DNA of 64,000 nt from Nitrosomonas sp. Is79A3 (GCF_000219585.1 NC_015731.1:2976001-3040000), one strand, 5' to 3'. Positions 23,001-31,316 are shown, numbered from the stretch's first letter. The notes: generated from the letters alone by a model not told the origin. Program-made: numbers and translations.

Positions 23001-24127
23001 TTTTACTTAAAAAGGTTGCAGAGAGACTCTCTGCCAGTATACGTAGCGAAGATACTGTAGCACGTCAGGGAGGTGACGAATTCATCGTTGTGTTGCCTTA
23101 TCTAATCGAAACTAACGTTGTTGACTTTGTAGCACAGAAGATATTGAATCAACTGTCAGAACCTTATTTCGTCAATGAGCATGAATTCTATATCACCTGC
23201 AGTATTGGTATTGCTTTGTATCCAGAGCATGGCAAAGAAGCAGATATACTTCTAAAACACAGCGACACAGCGATGTATCATGCAAAATCAGCCGGCCGCA
23301 ACAGTTTCCGCTATTTCTCCGAGGAAATGAATCTCCAAGCGATAGAAAATCATAGACTCACCAATTACTTACACTCTGCAATCAAAGGAAATCAGCTACA
23401 GTTATTTTTCCAGCCAATCGTTGATGTCAAAAACACTATCATTAGCTTGGAGATACTACTACGTTGGCAGCATGCTGTAGAAGGATGGATTTCCCCCTCC
23501 AAATTTATTCCACTCGCTGAAGAATCCGGATTGATTTTGCCGCTAGGGGAATGGATTATTAAATCAGCATGCCTACAAATCAAAACATGGGAAAATGATG
23601 GCTTCGACGTACCGAGAATATCAATAAATCTCTCGGCGAAGCAATTCCAGCATAAATCCTTTTTCCCGAATATTCAACGTATCTTGAATGAAACTGACGT
23701 AACTGCACATCACTTAATTTTAGAAATCACAGAGAGTTTGCTGATGAAAGATAATGATAATGTGATAAAAACGCTGAATCAGTTAAGTAATTTGGGATTC
23801 ATGATTGCAATTGATGACTTTGGTACAGGCTATTCAAGCTTATCTTATCTCAAACATTATCCAATCAATAAGCTTAAAATTGACCGCTCTTTTGTGAGCG
23901 ATATTACAACCGATGAGAACGATGCTGCTATCGTAATCGCGACGATAGGAATGGCACATAGCTTAGGTATAGAAGTAATTGCAGAAGGCGTAGAAACCGC
24001 AGCACAGTTGGCATTTCTGAATGAGAGAGGTTGTGACTTATTTCAAGGATTTTATTTTTGTAAGCCTGTGCCTGCTTCAGAAATCGTAAATTTACTGCGT
24101 ACAAAAGAACACAGCTCAATTTATTAA
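20096..24127 (+). CDS. CheB-CheR-PAS-GGDEF-EAL fusion protein
   Basis: A 1343-residue multidomain signalling protein. Residues 35-220 form a CheB-type methylesterase with the triad Ser44, His71 and Asp163. Residues 240-500 are a CheR-type methyltransferase (YRRIERR, FFRDPDVW, ACSTGEEAYSLAI). About 590-670 is a coiled coil of repeated E/N/L heptads, then a PAS domain (672-785) and a GAF-like stretch. A GGDEF domain has an intact GGDEF at 992-996 and an RxxD inhibitory site five residues upstream (Arg983-Asp986). A C-terminal EAL domain has Glu1119 in ExL form (EIL) and DDFGTGYSSL. It could both make and break cyclic di-GMP. No membrane segment is seen, so it is probably cytoplasmic. Targets of the CheB/CheR parts are unknown. 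Confidence 0.92.
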   Translation: MSKKEKSKSSESINITNNSTSAEYTRHTKNTSEDTLPVVGIASSAGGVSALKSFFMHAPPKTGMAFVVIQHLESTFESKLVELLQPGTQMKVIQADNRMEINSNCIYVMPSDRDLTIKDGILYLVSRPSQHKLHLPADLFFQALAEDKGESAIGVILSGMGSDGTLGLKAIKKNNGWTFVQDPISCEFDSMPRNAIDAGYVDDVGLVEELPGMIISRLKHYQLNKPDQNGLDTSKHSSALNKILHLIYERTGHEFSQYKKSTLYRRIERRVKECKINSMAAYAQYLHENYQEVDILFKELLINVTYFFRDPDVWQYLEEEALPPLLRKHPKGTVLRAWIPACSTGEEAYSLAILFKEAINRTKLKNAVLLQIFATDLDAEALNKARKGFYPLTIAENISSARLKRFFIKNKNGYQIKDEVRELVIFAEHNITKEAPFSKLDLLSCRNLLIYLNRELQENLLPMFHYALNPEGILLLGTAETIGRYNDLFHPIDIKLPIYKRTDSSLQSVYLHFPNIKDAYLETIRNKKIFSNKNVKLSPLLDESQSDDYTPLSLLINKKGEIVYSIKNSNIHSGLNENSALENLSDVTTLESLMTELQISREELHAVHEEMQTSQEELRSGNEELRATNEDLHHANENLQLTNQELVDFKKKLLDTNERLKSTNTELVTYIKAIGELALVSVADRTGKITEANARFCEISEYSKEELIGQNHSILKSGTHSKAFFVELWKTIAGGNIWHKEICNRTKSGKLYWVDSVIVPLKDTEGRVERYISIRVDISKRKQKELQLVEQLKEKSCLYAIHRDMVLETSLQKLCSQIIKHLTLAMRFPEIAVCSIKLFQEFFTSDNYQSDLSNYISTKIKVSGNVCGRLSVFYTEDKPFILPDEQNLINFIAEDLGIWFERRNHEQHINHMASHDVLTGLPNRLLLQDRITKALEFNQRHHGMIAVLFIDLDNFKNINDTFGHNLGDLLLKKVAERLSASIRSEDTVARQGGDEFIVVLPYLIETNVVDFVAQKILNQLSEPYFVNEHEFYITCSIGIALYPEHGKEADILLKHSDTAMYHAKSAGRNSFRYFSEEMNLQAIENHRLTNYLHSAIKGNQLQLFFQPIVDVKNTIISLEILLRWQHAVEGWISPSKFIPLAEESGLILPLGEWIIKSACLQIKTWENDGFDVPRISINLSAKQFQHKSFFPNIQRILNETDVTAHHLILEITESLLMKDNDNVIKTLNQLSNLGFMIAIDDFGTGYSSLSYLKHYPINKLKIDRSFVSDITTDENDAAIVIATIGMAHSLGIEVIAEGVETAAQLAFLNERGCDLFQGFYFCKPVPASEIVNLLRTKEHSSIY

Positions 24128-24223
24128 CAAAATTGTACTAGTTCAAATCAAATCGTACAGTTACCAAATTGATCCGGGTATCTGTCAGATCAGTTTCAGT
24201 TCAAGTTTCAATAAACCTGTGAA

Positions 24224-24523
24224 TCACTTTTTGTCCTGTTCTGGAAAATGCTTCTTCGCTTTCTCAAAGGCTTGTTGCATAGATTTCAGTGATTTTCTGA
24301 GTCCGGCTTGAATGTCTTCCCATGCGCCTTCTGAGCTGCTTTCCAACTGATCCCATTTTTTCTTTGCCTGGCTTAACTCCAGTTCCAGTTCCTCAAGATG
24401 TGGTCGCATATTGTCCTGCGCTTCTTTCACGCCAAGGTGCATCTGCAACTTAACTTCATCAACCATTGCCTGTAAGTTTGCCAATTCAGTTTGCAATTGT
24501 TCTTTCACTGTTTTTTCATTCAT
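24224..24523 (-). CDS. Coiled-coil stress-response family protein
   Basis: A 99-residue, highly charged, almost wholly helical protein (MNEKTVKEQLQTELANLQAM at the start, QAFEKAKKHFPEQDKK at the end) that resembles the small sll1863-type stress-response family. It has no signal peptide or membrane segment. An AGGA site precedes the ATG. The IS1595 element inserted about 110 bp upstream of the start, so its promoter region may have been altered. Family assignment rests on composition and length; molecular function is unknown. Confidence 0.6.
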   Translation of the reverse strand: MNEKTVKEQLQTELANLQAMVDEVKLQMHLGVKEAQDNMRPHLEELELELSQAKKKWDQLESSSEGAWEDIQAGLRKSLKSMQQAFEKAKKHFPEQDKK

Positions 24524-24628
24524 TTCATTTTCCTCTTTTCAAAGTGTGCTTGCCGCGTGTGCTAGGCATTCTGGTCAGCAAGTTTACCAACTAAATCTCC
24601 CGTATGCACGGCTTCTATCATAAAGGGG

Positions 24629-25695
24629 TTTAACAGGGCTATGTAGTAATTAACTGTTGAAATTGTCTTGTTTTCCCAAGTGACATTAGGAAACAAAGGG
24701 TTGGTGTAACGTTCTGACCGAGACGGTCAATCATTCTATGCCACCCCAGATAACTTGCAAGATAGCGTGTTGCCACACCATGGAACTTCGCCATCCATTG
24801 TCTGAGTCGGCTGCCATAAGCATTAACATTCTGAATGTGGTAAACATCGTTGATAACTCGTTGACCTGCAGCAATGTTGACTGGACGATGAACAATTCTT
24901 GCATTCCTGGTGATCTGTCTGTAGGCGGGCATTCCATCTGTGCAGAGAATGACATCTTTGCTTAACAAAGGGATAAGCACTGTTCCGATTTGCTCTGCGC
25001 TTGTGTCATGCAGTATACGGTCATCAGTTTCACCATAACGATCGCGCACCACTAGCACAGGTATCTGTTCTTTTGATGTGCCGCGCTTGGCAGCTTTGCC
25101 GCCTCGTTTGCGTGCGGCTCTCGGTAAATGATGTTGTCCCTTAAAAGATTCCAGAAAATACATTTCGTCAGCTTCAACAATGCCATTCATTTTGGGAGAT
25201 TGATGGAGTGCAGGCGTTCGCAAAAAACGGTGACGCCATTTAAAGCTCGTGTTCGTGGTTACTCCGCAGCTGACCGCTGCTTTACGTACACTTACCCCTT
25301 GAACCATCGCTTGCTCATAATCAAACCATTTGTCTTTGTGGCGTAATCGGGCCAATGCCGTGCCTGTCAGGGCATTAAATGTGTGATTGCAGTGGCGGCA
25401 TCGGTAGCGTTGTAACTCACTGGCTTTACCCCACCGATACAGCTTTGTTCCCTGACAATAGGGACAAATTCGTTCTTCATTCTGCCCTTGCTCAATCAAT
25501 TCTATGATCGTATCAGCACCGGCTTTTCTTTCTAATCTTTCTCGAAGCTTGTCTCGCTGACCGCGGCTCATCCTCTCAATCGATTTTATCCAATCTTTGA
25601 ATTCAGCTGCTTTCATGATGCATAACCCCTCTTTTACATTCCGATGCATATTTGACTAGCAATTCAACAATTAATTGCTACAGAGCCTTTAACAG
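24629..25695. mobile_element. Complete IS1595-family insertion sequence with 8-bp target duplication
   Basis: The element spans 24637-25687 (1051 bp). Its terminal inverted repeats begin GGCTATGTAGTAATTAA (left) and, read from the right end, GGCTCTGTAGCAATTAA, extending about 24 bases with few mismatches. It is flanked on both sides by the identical 8 bases TTTAACAG (24629-24636 and 25688-25695), the duplication size expected for IS1595. Intact ends, duplication and transposase ORF suggest a recent, possibly active insertion. Confidence 0.93.
24639..25616 (-). CDS. IS1595-family transposase
   Basis: Catalyses transposition of the surrounding element. Counted from Met12 of the longest ORF, the protein has 325 residues. 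It has an N-terminal zinc-ribbon (CPYCQGTKLYRWG and CRHCNHTF), a helix-turn-helix region (VSVRKAAVSCGVTTNTSFKWRHRFL) and an ISXO2-like DDE domain starting EADEMYFLESFKG. I chose the ATG at 25614-25616 because AGGGG lies 9-10 bases upstream; the longest ORF begins 11 codons earlier. The reading frame is intact. Confidence 0.92.
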   Translation of the reverse strand: MKAAEFKDWIKSIERMSRGQRDKLRERLERKAGADTIIELIEQGQNEERICPYCQGTKLYRWGKASELQRYRCRHCNHTFNALTGTALARLRHKDKWFDYEQAMVQGVSVRKAAVSCGVTTNTSFKWRHRFLRTPALHQSPKMNGIVEADEMYFLESFKGQHHLPRAARKRGGKAAKRGTSKEQIPVLVVRDRYGETDDRILHDTSAEQIGTVLIPLLSKDVILCTDGMPAYRQITRNARIVHRPVNIAAGQRVINDVYHIQNVNAYGSRLRQWMAKFHGVATRYLASYLGWHRMIDRLGQNVTPTLCFLMSLGKTRQFQQLITT

Positions 25696-25833
25696 GCCGT
25701 TGAAAAACTATCTGTGTTGCCGGTACGGTGTTAAAAACAGGCTCAAAATACCCATTTATTAAGCATAAACTGCGCTTTTTCGCCTGTTTTTGCCTTGCAT
25801 CGGCTGCCTCGAAAACGTTTTTCAACGGCCTGT
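25692..25833. repeat. 142-bp inverted-repeat element (MITE-like), copy 1
   Basis: A non-coding element whose ends are perfect 17-bp inverted repeats (ACAGGCCGTTGAAAAAC at 25692-25708 and its complement at 25817-25833). The core is shared with the copy at 44112-44255, with roughly a dozen differences over the whole length by eye. The IS1595 target duplication TTTAACAG overlaps its left end, so that element inserted at its outer edge. No ORF lies inside. Confidence 0.85.
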
Positions 25834-25844
25834 GAATGATAGCT

Positions 25845-26960
25845 TATTGATCCGGCCATTAAATAGTTTTAAGCGGCATATTTTACGTACGGATCTTGGA
25901 AGTAAGAAGCAACGCGCTCTGGATTATTCTGCAGCATCAACATATGATCATCGACAGCGGCATGTAATTTCTCCTTGGTACGCACCGGAACTTTCGAACC
26001 GATAGCCTGCTTCAAATCTGAGTTTAATCTTTCTTCTGGATTTAATTCCGGACTGTAGCTGGGTAAATAAAAGCATTCGATCTTTTCCTTATTTTCTTCC
26101 AGCCAAGCCTTCACTGGTTTGCTGTGGTGCACTCTCAAATTATCCAGGATCAAGAACACTTTCTTCCCTGCATCCTTGATCAGTAGTTCGAGAAATTCAA
26201 TGAGTCTATCTGAATTGAAATTTCCATCAATAATCTGCCAGCGTGCACAGCCTTTGTTGGTTACAGTGGCAATCATTGACAGCCGTTGCCGCGTGCCAGG
26301 AGCGTAGGTCACGGGTGTTTTTCCCTTGGGTGCAAAGCCACGTCCTCGCACATCCGTATTGACTAATCCTGTCTCATCACCCCAGTGAATCTCCCCGCCT
26401 TCAGTTCGAGCGCGCTTGGCAATATCCGGATATTGCTCATTGAGCCATTGCTTTACCGCCTCCGGGCGTTGTTCATAAGCACGTCGGATCGGCTTCTGCG
26501 GGGTAAATCCCCAACGCTTGAGGTAGTGTCCCACCGTGCGTATCGGCATGGATATGCCACATTCCTGCTCAATTAACTGTCTTATCGCCCCACGATTCCA
26601 CAACGCAAAATCCATCTTCAGTTGCTCAGGACGCTTATCACAAATAAGCCGTTGCAATCTCAACTCCTGCTCTTCGCTTAGGCTGCGTTTGTCACCCGTA
26701 CGTCGGCCGCGTCTACCAGGCTTTAGTCCAGCTGCACCACCTTCTTCATAAAGTCGAATAATCTTCTTCACAGCCGTGTCGCTCAGCTCCGTAACCTGCG
26801 CTATTTGCCCAGGTTTGCCGCCTCGCTTGTGAAGACGAATCACTTGCCGGCGACGTTCATGCAGCGCTTCATCTTTTAAGGTTCTTGCATCTATTTTTTC
26901 CATCCTCCTACGACATGCAAAATCAACAAAAATTCAAACTATTTATTGGCCGTATCTATA
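25845..26960. mobile_element. Complete IS630-family insertion sequence flanked by TA
   Basis: Terminal inverted repeats match across about 23 bases: left TTGATCCGGCCATTAAATAG from 25847 and right, read inwards from 26958, TAGATACGGCCAATAAATAG. Each end abuts a TA dinucleotide (25845-25846 and 26959-26960), as expected for IS630/Tc1-type transposition into TA. The element is about 1112 bp and carries one intact transposase. It lies only 11 bp from the MITE-like element, so three mobile sequences are stacked here. Confidence 0.88.
25869..26903 (-). CDS. IS630-family transposase
   Basis: A 344-residue transposase. The N-terminal part is a helix-turn-helix DNA-binding region (KRGGKPGQIAQVTELSDTAVKKIIRLYEE), followed by a basic linker and a winged-helix segment (KRWGFTPQKPIRRAYEQ). 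The C-terminal DDE domain has WGDETG, LILDNLRVHHS and LPSYSPELNPEERLN, the three catalytic acidic blocks. The frame is uninterrupted. Confidence 0.94.
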   Translation of the reverse strand: MEKIDARTLKDEALHERRRQVIRLHKRGGKPGQIAQVTELSDTAVKKIIRLYEEGGAAGLKPGRRGRRTGDKRSLSEEQELRLQRLICDKRPEQLKMDFALWNRGAIRQLIEQECGISMPIRTVGHYLKRWGFTPQKPIRRAYEQRPEAVKQWLNEQYPDIAKRARTEGGEIHWGDETGLVNTDVRGRGFAPKGKTPVTYAPGTRQRLSMIATVTNKGCARWQIIDGNFNSDRLIEFLELLIKDAGKKVFLILDNLRVHHSKPVKAWLEENKEKIECFYLPSYSPELNPEERLNSDLKQAIGSKVPVRTKEKLHAAVDDHMLMLQNNPERVASYFQDPYVKYAA

Positions 26961-27128
26961 GGAAGTTTTCTGGAACGATAAAAATATGTTAGATTTTGAG
27001 TGGTATTAACAAATAATATTTATTAAAGCAATATAAAACCCAAATATAGCAGCCACTCTACGAATTAATTTGTTTAGCCAGCTCAAAAAATTGCTTTCGT
27101 TCTGCTGCGAAGGCCCGGAGGGTTTACA

Positions 27129-27185
27129 ATGAATTCCGTTAACAATTATTTTTACAGTAAAATTCAAATCAAATTAGGAGGCTAG
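27129..27185 (+). CDS. Tiny ORF abutting the DsrE-like gene
   Basis: An 18-codon ORF (MNSVNNYFYSKIQIKLGG) with a strong GGAGGG site (27117-27122) and 6-base spacing to its ATG. Its TAG stop directly abuts the ATG of the next gene, and its last codons contain the AGGAGG site of that gene. Translation of the small ORF would therefore pass over the downstream ribosome-binding site. It may be a leader peptide or a coupling ORF; it could also be chance. Confidence 0.4.
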   Translation: MNSVNNYFYSKIQIKLGG

Positions 27186-27539
27186 ATGCATTACGTTATT
27201 TCTACAACCTGGGGTCCAACAGATGTCACACGGGCTGCGTTACCGTTTGTTTTTGCGTCCTCGGCCCTGCAAGCAGGAGACACGGTAATGATTATGCTGT
27301 TTCATGATGCAGTAACTATCGCTCTCGATGGAGCCCATCAAAAAATGATTCCTTTTGGCCCGCCTTCAAAATTTTCTGAAATATTTTCCAGTCCCAACGC
27401 TAAGGTTCTTGTATGTAAACCCTGTGCTGAGACGCGTTCCATCAGGGAAGATATGCTGGTAAAGAACGCTTCATTTGGAGGCATGAACGACTTGCATCAG
27501 CATGCATCCCGGCCAGATGCGAAATTCATCAGTTTCTAG
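27186..27539 (+). CDS. DsrE/DsrF-like family protein
   Basis: A 117-residue protein of the DsrE-like fold (COG2044-type), which includes sulfur-carrier and small soluble proteins of sulfur trafficking. The start HYVISTTWGPTDVTRAALPF resembles members with the T-x-G-x-x-D opening. Cys77 and Cys80 in VCKPCAETR form a CxxC-like pair that could carry sulfur or be redox-active. An AGGAGG site lies 5 bases before the ATG. It is monocistronic by position, followed by an inverted repeat. Substrate unknown. Confidence 0.75.
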   Translation: MHYVISTTWGPTDVTRAALPFVFASSALQAGDTVMIMLFHDAVTIALDGAHQKMIPFGPPSKFSEIFSSPNAKVLVCKPCAETRSIREDMLVKNASFGGMNDLHQHASRPDAKFISF

Positions 27540-27622
27540 CTTGTGTGTTTTCGATGAGAAACACTGGCATTGCCAGGAATTATTGATTGGCATGAGGAAA
27601 TGCAACGATAAACTGGCATAGT

Positions 27623-27740
27623 TTAAGGAATCTCTGATTAAGTTGATTATATTCATGGTTCGACAAGCTCACCACGAACGTAATCAATATATTACCGTTC
27701 GTCCTGAGCCTGTCGAAGGATTTAATCAGAGTTTCCTTAA
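27623..27740. repeat. Palindromic repeat with GGAATCTCTGATTAA arms
   Basis: Outer arms TTAAGGAATCTCTGATTAA (27623-27641) and TTAATCAGAGTTTCCTTAA (27722-27740) are inverted with one mismatch. Inside lies a second inverted pair (TTCGACAAGCTCACCACGAA and TTCGTCCTGAGCCTGTCGAA), so the whole 118 bp could fold into one long hairpin. The arms resemble those of the repeats at 33.2 and 41.8 kb but the core differs. Non-coding. Confidence 0.8.
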
Positions 27741-27804
27741 TCAATCAGGTGCGCCGCAACATTGAACATAGCTGGAGCGAAAATGAAATTATCGATGCCG
27801 CACG

Positions 27805-28584
27805 ATGCAGATATGTTCCACAGTAGGACTTATTCAGCCAATCCTTAATTGCTTACCATGTTTGTTACGACCAGTACACCACTTACCCATAAAAATACTG
27901 CCGCAACCGGATGAAACCACCTGTGGCCCGACTTGCTTGCATGCTATTTACAACTATTGGGGAAAAAGCGAATCGCTGAAAGATATTATAGCCCGCACAC
28001 GAAAGCTGGAAAGCGGTGCCGGTACCTTTGATGTTTTTCTGGCTTGTGATGCACTGCGTAGTGGTTTTCAGGCGACGATCTATACCTACAACTTGACGGT
28101 ATTCGATCCTACCTGGTTTGTCGCGGGTGTCGATATCGCCGAGCGATTGCGGCAACAATGTGAGATCAAAACGAACAGGAGATTGCAATACGTTACTGAA
28201 GGTTATCTGGAATTTTTGAGTCTGGGCGGCCGCCTGCGATTGGCTGATCTTTCCCATTCTCTGATTCATGGACTCCTGCGCCGTGGCCTGCCGATTCTAA
28301 CTGGCTTGAGTTCAACATTTTTATATCGTGTCGCGCGTGAATATGGACCGGATGACACACCGGATGATGTACGTGGCGTCCCCTCGGGGCATTTTGTTAT
28401 TATCACTGGATATAATCGAACCAAGCGTACTTTGCTGGTTGCCGATCCTTACGGGCCAATTCAAGAGTACTGGAGTAATATTGATCGGGTAATCAGCGCG
28501 ATTCTCTTAGGAATCGTGACATATGATTCCAATTTGCTCGTTATCCATTCTGCACATAAACAACAAGTCGCTAAAATGCCATGA
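27805..28584 (+). CDS. C39-like cysteine peptidase
   Basis: A 259-residue protein with a papain-like C39 peptidase domain. Gln34 and catalytic Cys40 lie in LPQPDETTCGPTCLHA; the catalytic histidine is probably His196 in PSGHFVIITGY, with Asp214 in VADPYG completing the triad. No ABC-transporter part is present, unlike bacteriocin exporters with C39 domains, and no convincing signal peptide is seen. The N-terminal 25 residues are uncertain because no clear ribosome-binding site precedes the ATG at 27805. Its end overlaps the RimK-like gene by 4 bases (ATGA). A role in cleaving or maturing the product of the adjacent ligases is inferred from context. Confidence 0.8.
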   Translation: MQICSTVGLIQPILNCLPCLLRPVHHLPIKILPQPDETTCGPTCLHAIYNYWGKSESLKDIIARTRKLESGAGTFDVFLACDALRSGFQATIYTYNLTVFDPTWFVAGVDIAERLRQQCEIKTNRRLQYVTEGYLEFLSLGGRLRLADLSHSLIHGLLRRGLPILTGLSSTFLYRVAREYGPDDTPDDVRGVPSGHFVIITGYNRTKRTLLVADPYGPIQEYWSNIDRVISAILLGIVTYDSNLLVIHSAHKQQVAKMP

Positions 28585-30053
28585 GTATTCTCATTGTCGT
28601 GAGCAACCCGCATGATTGGCCGCTGGATATCCCCGACGTAACAGTGGTATCTGCAAGAGTGTATCTGACTGATCCAGCTTATGGGGGACAGCTCAGGGCG
28701 CGCGTGTTCAATTTGTGTAAATCCTATCGCTACCAAAGCCTTGGATATTATGTTTCGCTACTCGCGGAGGCGCGAGGACATAAACCTCTGCCGCGGGTTA
28801 ATGCCATCGAGGATATGCAATCCCCGAGCTTGGTAAGATTGCTCACTGAGAATCTGGATGAATTAGTACAAAAATCCCTGTCAGCGATCAAATCGGATCA
28901 CTTCGAACTCAGTATCTATTTTGGTCACAATGTGGCCAAACATTACGATCATCTGAGCCGTCAGTTATTTAACTTGTTGCAGGCTCCTTTGTTGCGCGCT
29001 TATTTTGATCGTCACGGCAATCAATGGAGTATTCGTAGCATAAAGACCATCGCCACTAATGATATTCCGCCACAACATCAGGACTTTGTCGTGCAGGCTG
29101 CAACGGATTATTTTTCGCGGCATACACCGTGGCCGACCAAACTGGTTACACCACGCTACGACCTGGCTATCCTGCATGACCCGGATAATACCGAGCCGCC
29201 ATCCAATGCCAAGGCAATGAAACATTTCGAGAAAGCCGCAGAAAACTTGGGAATGCATGTGGAATTGATTACGCGGACTGATCTAGGACGGTTACCGGAA
29301 TTTGATGCGCTGTTTATTCGCGACACTACATTTGTTAACCATTACACCTATCGTTTCTCGCGGCGCGCGGTTGCAGAAGGGTTGGTGGTAATCGATGATC
29401 CGAACTCCATACTGAAATGCAACAACAAGGTTTATTTAGCGGAGTTATTGATCCGGCACCATATCCCCGTGCCTAAAACCATACTGGTACACAAGGACAA
29501 CCTGGAACAAGTCATTCCCATACTGGCCTTACCCTGTGTGCTCAAGCAGCCGGATAGCTCATTCTCGCTGGGCGTCGTCAAAGTTACTTCAGAAGAAGAG
29601 TTGCGAAACAAAGTGAACGAACTGCTGGATAAGTCTGAGCTGATTGTTGCACAGGAATATTTACCGACTGAGTTTGATTGGCGAATAGCCATCCTCGACC
29701 GCCGTCCATTATTCGCCTGCAAATACTTCATGGCACCCGGGCACTGGCAAATTATCAAACATGGTGAGCAAAAACGCGATTATATCGAAGGGCTCACGCA
29801 GGCCATATCACTGGAAGAAACGCCAGTCAAGGTAGTAAAAATTGCGCTCAAGGCAGCCAATCTGATCGGCGATGGTTTTTATGGGGTGGATATCAAACAG
29901 ATTGGCAAGAAATGTTATGTTATCGAAATCAATGACAACCCTAATGTAGATGCCGGCAATGAAGACGGCATACTCAAAGATGCTGTGTATGCGCAAATCA
30001 TGGAAGTGTTCTTACGCCGGATAGAAATCCGTAAACGGGGTAATCAGCGGTGA
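28581..30053 (+). CDS. RimK-type ATP-grasp ligase with RLAN-like N-terminal domain
   Basis: A 490-residue ligase. The first 190 or so residues match the RimK-like ATP-grasp N-terminal domain (LIVVSNPHDWPLDIPDVTVV, YRYQSLGYYVSLLAEARGH). The C-terminal half is an ATP-grasp fold with LKQPDSSFSLGV (nucleotide-binding loop) and the metal-binding end GVDIKQ...IEINDNPNVDAG (Glu449, Asn451, Asn453). RimK relatives add glutamate or other amino acids to a carboxylate; the substrate here is unknown. It overlaps both neighbours by 4 bases (ATGA upstream, GTGA downstream), so the cluster is translationally coupled. Confidence 0.88.
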   Translation: MSILIVVSNPHDWPLDIPDVTVVSARVYLTDPAYGGQLRARVFNLCKSYRYQSLGYYVSLLAEARGHKPLPRVNAIEDMQSPSLVRLLTENLDELVQKSLSAIKSDHFELSIYFGHNVAKHYDHLSRQLFNLLQAPLLRAYFDRHGNQWSIRSIKTIATNDIPPQHQDFVVQAATDYFSRHTPWPTKLVTPRYDLAILHDPDNTEPPSNAKAMKHFEKAAENLGMHVELITRTDLGRLPEFDALFIRDTTFVNHYTYRFSRRAVAEGLVVIDDPNSILKCNNKVYLAELLIRHHIPVPKTILVHKDNLEQVIPILALPCVLKQPDSSFSLGVVKVTSEEELRNKVNELLDKSELIVAQEYLPTEFDWRIAILDRRPLFACKYFMAPGHWQIIKHGEQKRDYIEGLTQAISLEETPVKVVKIALKAANLIGDGFYGVDIKQIGKKCYVIEINDNPNVDAGNEDGILKDAVYAQIMEVFLRRIEIRKRGNQR

Positions 30054-31300
30054 ATGCTCCGCTGCCAGCTTTTACCGGTTACGGTATTGAATTGGAGTAC
30101 ATGATTGTCGGCCGCAAGAATCTTTCAATTATGCCCATTGCAGATAAGCTGTTGCACAAACTCTCGGGCAAGTTTGTTTCTGAAGTCACGCATGGCCGGC
30201 TTGCCTGGTCCAATGAGATCGTGCTGCATCTGATTGAGTTAAAGAATTTAAACCCGGAGCCTGTCATTGAATCGCTTCCGGATCTATTCCAGAGCGAAAT
30301 TCAGCGCATCAATAGTGAACTCGAGCCCTTGGGCGCAAGGCTGATGCCTTCCGCCATGCATCCCTGGATGAATCCCCGTCATGAAACCCAGCTATGGCCG
30401 TACGACAATGCAGAAATCTACCGTACCTATGATCGTATTTTTGATTGCAAGCGCCACGGCTGGGCGAATCTGCAAAGCATGCATCTTAACTTGCCGTTTG
30501 CTGATAATCAGGAATTTTCCCGCTTGCACGCAGCTATCCGGTTAGTGCTGCCCATCCTTCCTGCGCTGGCAGCAAGTTCACCGATTGCTGAAGGCCGTCA
30601 GGCCGGATTTCTGGATTTCCGCATGGAAAATTATCTGACACATCAAATGAAAATCCCCTCGACGATGGGGAAAGTGATACCCGACACGATTACGAGCCAT
30701 GCCGCATATGAAACACAGATTCTGGCGCCGATGTACCGTGAGAGCGCACAACTGGATTTAGAGGGGGTATTGCAACACGAATGGCTCAATGTCCGTGGCG
30801 CAGCGGCGCGCTTTATCCGGCATGCCATTGAAATCCGTGTGATCGACGTGCAGGAATGTCCATATGCCGATCTGGCTATAGCCGCTGCCGTGCGTGACGT
30901 TGTGCACGCGTTGTATGATCAGCAAACCGCACCGCAAGCTGAGCAACAGGCAATCAGCACGGATGCGCTGGTCAACATCCTGCGTGATTGTATCCGGCAT
31001 GCTGAACAAACGATCATAACCGATCGAGAATATTTGGAATTAATGGGTTTTCCTGCGCCGCGCTGTGAGGCGCGAGAACTCTGGCAACATCTCATCGCTT
31101 CAATGAAACCCAAGCAAACAACACAATCAGAAATCTGGCAAGAAGCGCTTACTACCCTACTGGAACAGGGTCCGCTCGCACGCCGGATCTTACAAGCAGT
31201 TAACCAGGATTTTAGTCCAGCGCGGCTGGAAACGGTTTACCGCGAGCTGTGTGATTGCTTAGCGGAAGGACGCATGTTTTCTGGAATTTCCAAAAAATAA
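30050..31300 (+). CDS. GCS2-type glutamate-cysteine ligase-like enzyme
   Basis: A 416-residue member of the GCS2 carboxylate-amine ligase family, related to plant and bacterial glutamate-cysteine ligases and YbdK. The first strand GYGIELEYMIV supplies Glu14 and Glu16 as metal ligands, and LQSMHLNLPF and the later ARFIRHAIEIRVIDVQECPYADL block are typical of the active site. The start is GTG, overlapping the upstream stop (GTGA). In the company of a RimK-type ligase it probably makes one amide bond of a small peptide-like product; true glutathione synthesis is less likely because no gshB-like gene is next to it. Confidence 0.85.
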   Translation: MNAPLPAFTGYGIELEYMIVGRKNLSIMPIADKLLHKLSGKFVSEVTHGRLAWSNEIVLHLIELKNLNPEPVIESLPDLFQSEIQRINSELEPLGARLMPSAMHPWMNPRHETQLWPYDNAEIYRTYDRIFDCKRHGWANLQSMHLNLPFADNQEFSRLHAAIRLVLPILPALAASSPIAEGRQAGFLDFRMENYLTHQMKIPSTMGKVIPDTITSHAAYETQILAPMYRESAQLDLEGVLQHEWLNVRGAAARFIRHAIEIRVIDVQECPYADLAIAAAVRDVVHALYDQQTAPQAEQQAISTDALVNILRDCIRHAEQTIITDREYLELMGFPAPRCEARELWQHLIASMKPKQTTQSEIWQEALTTLLEQGPLARRILQAVNQDFSPARLETVYRELCDCLAEGRMFSGISKK

Positions 31301-31316
31301 GGTAAGAGAATCAATC

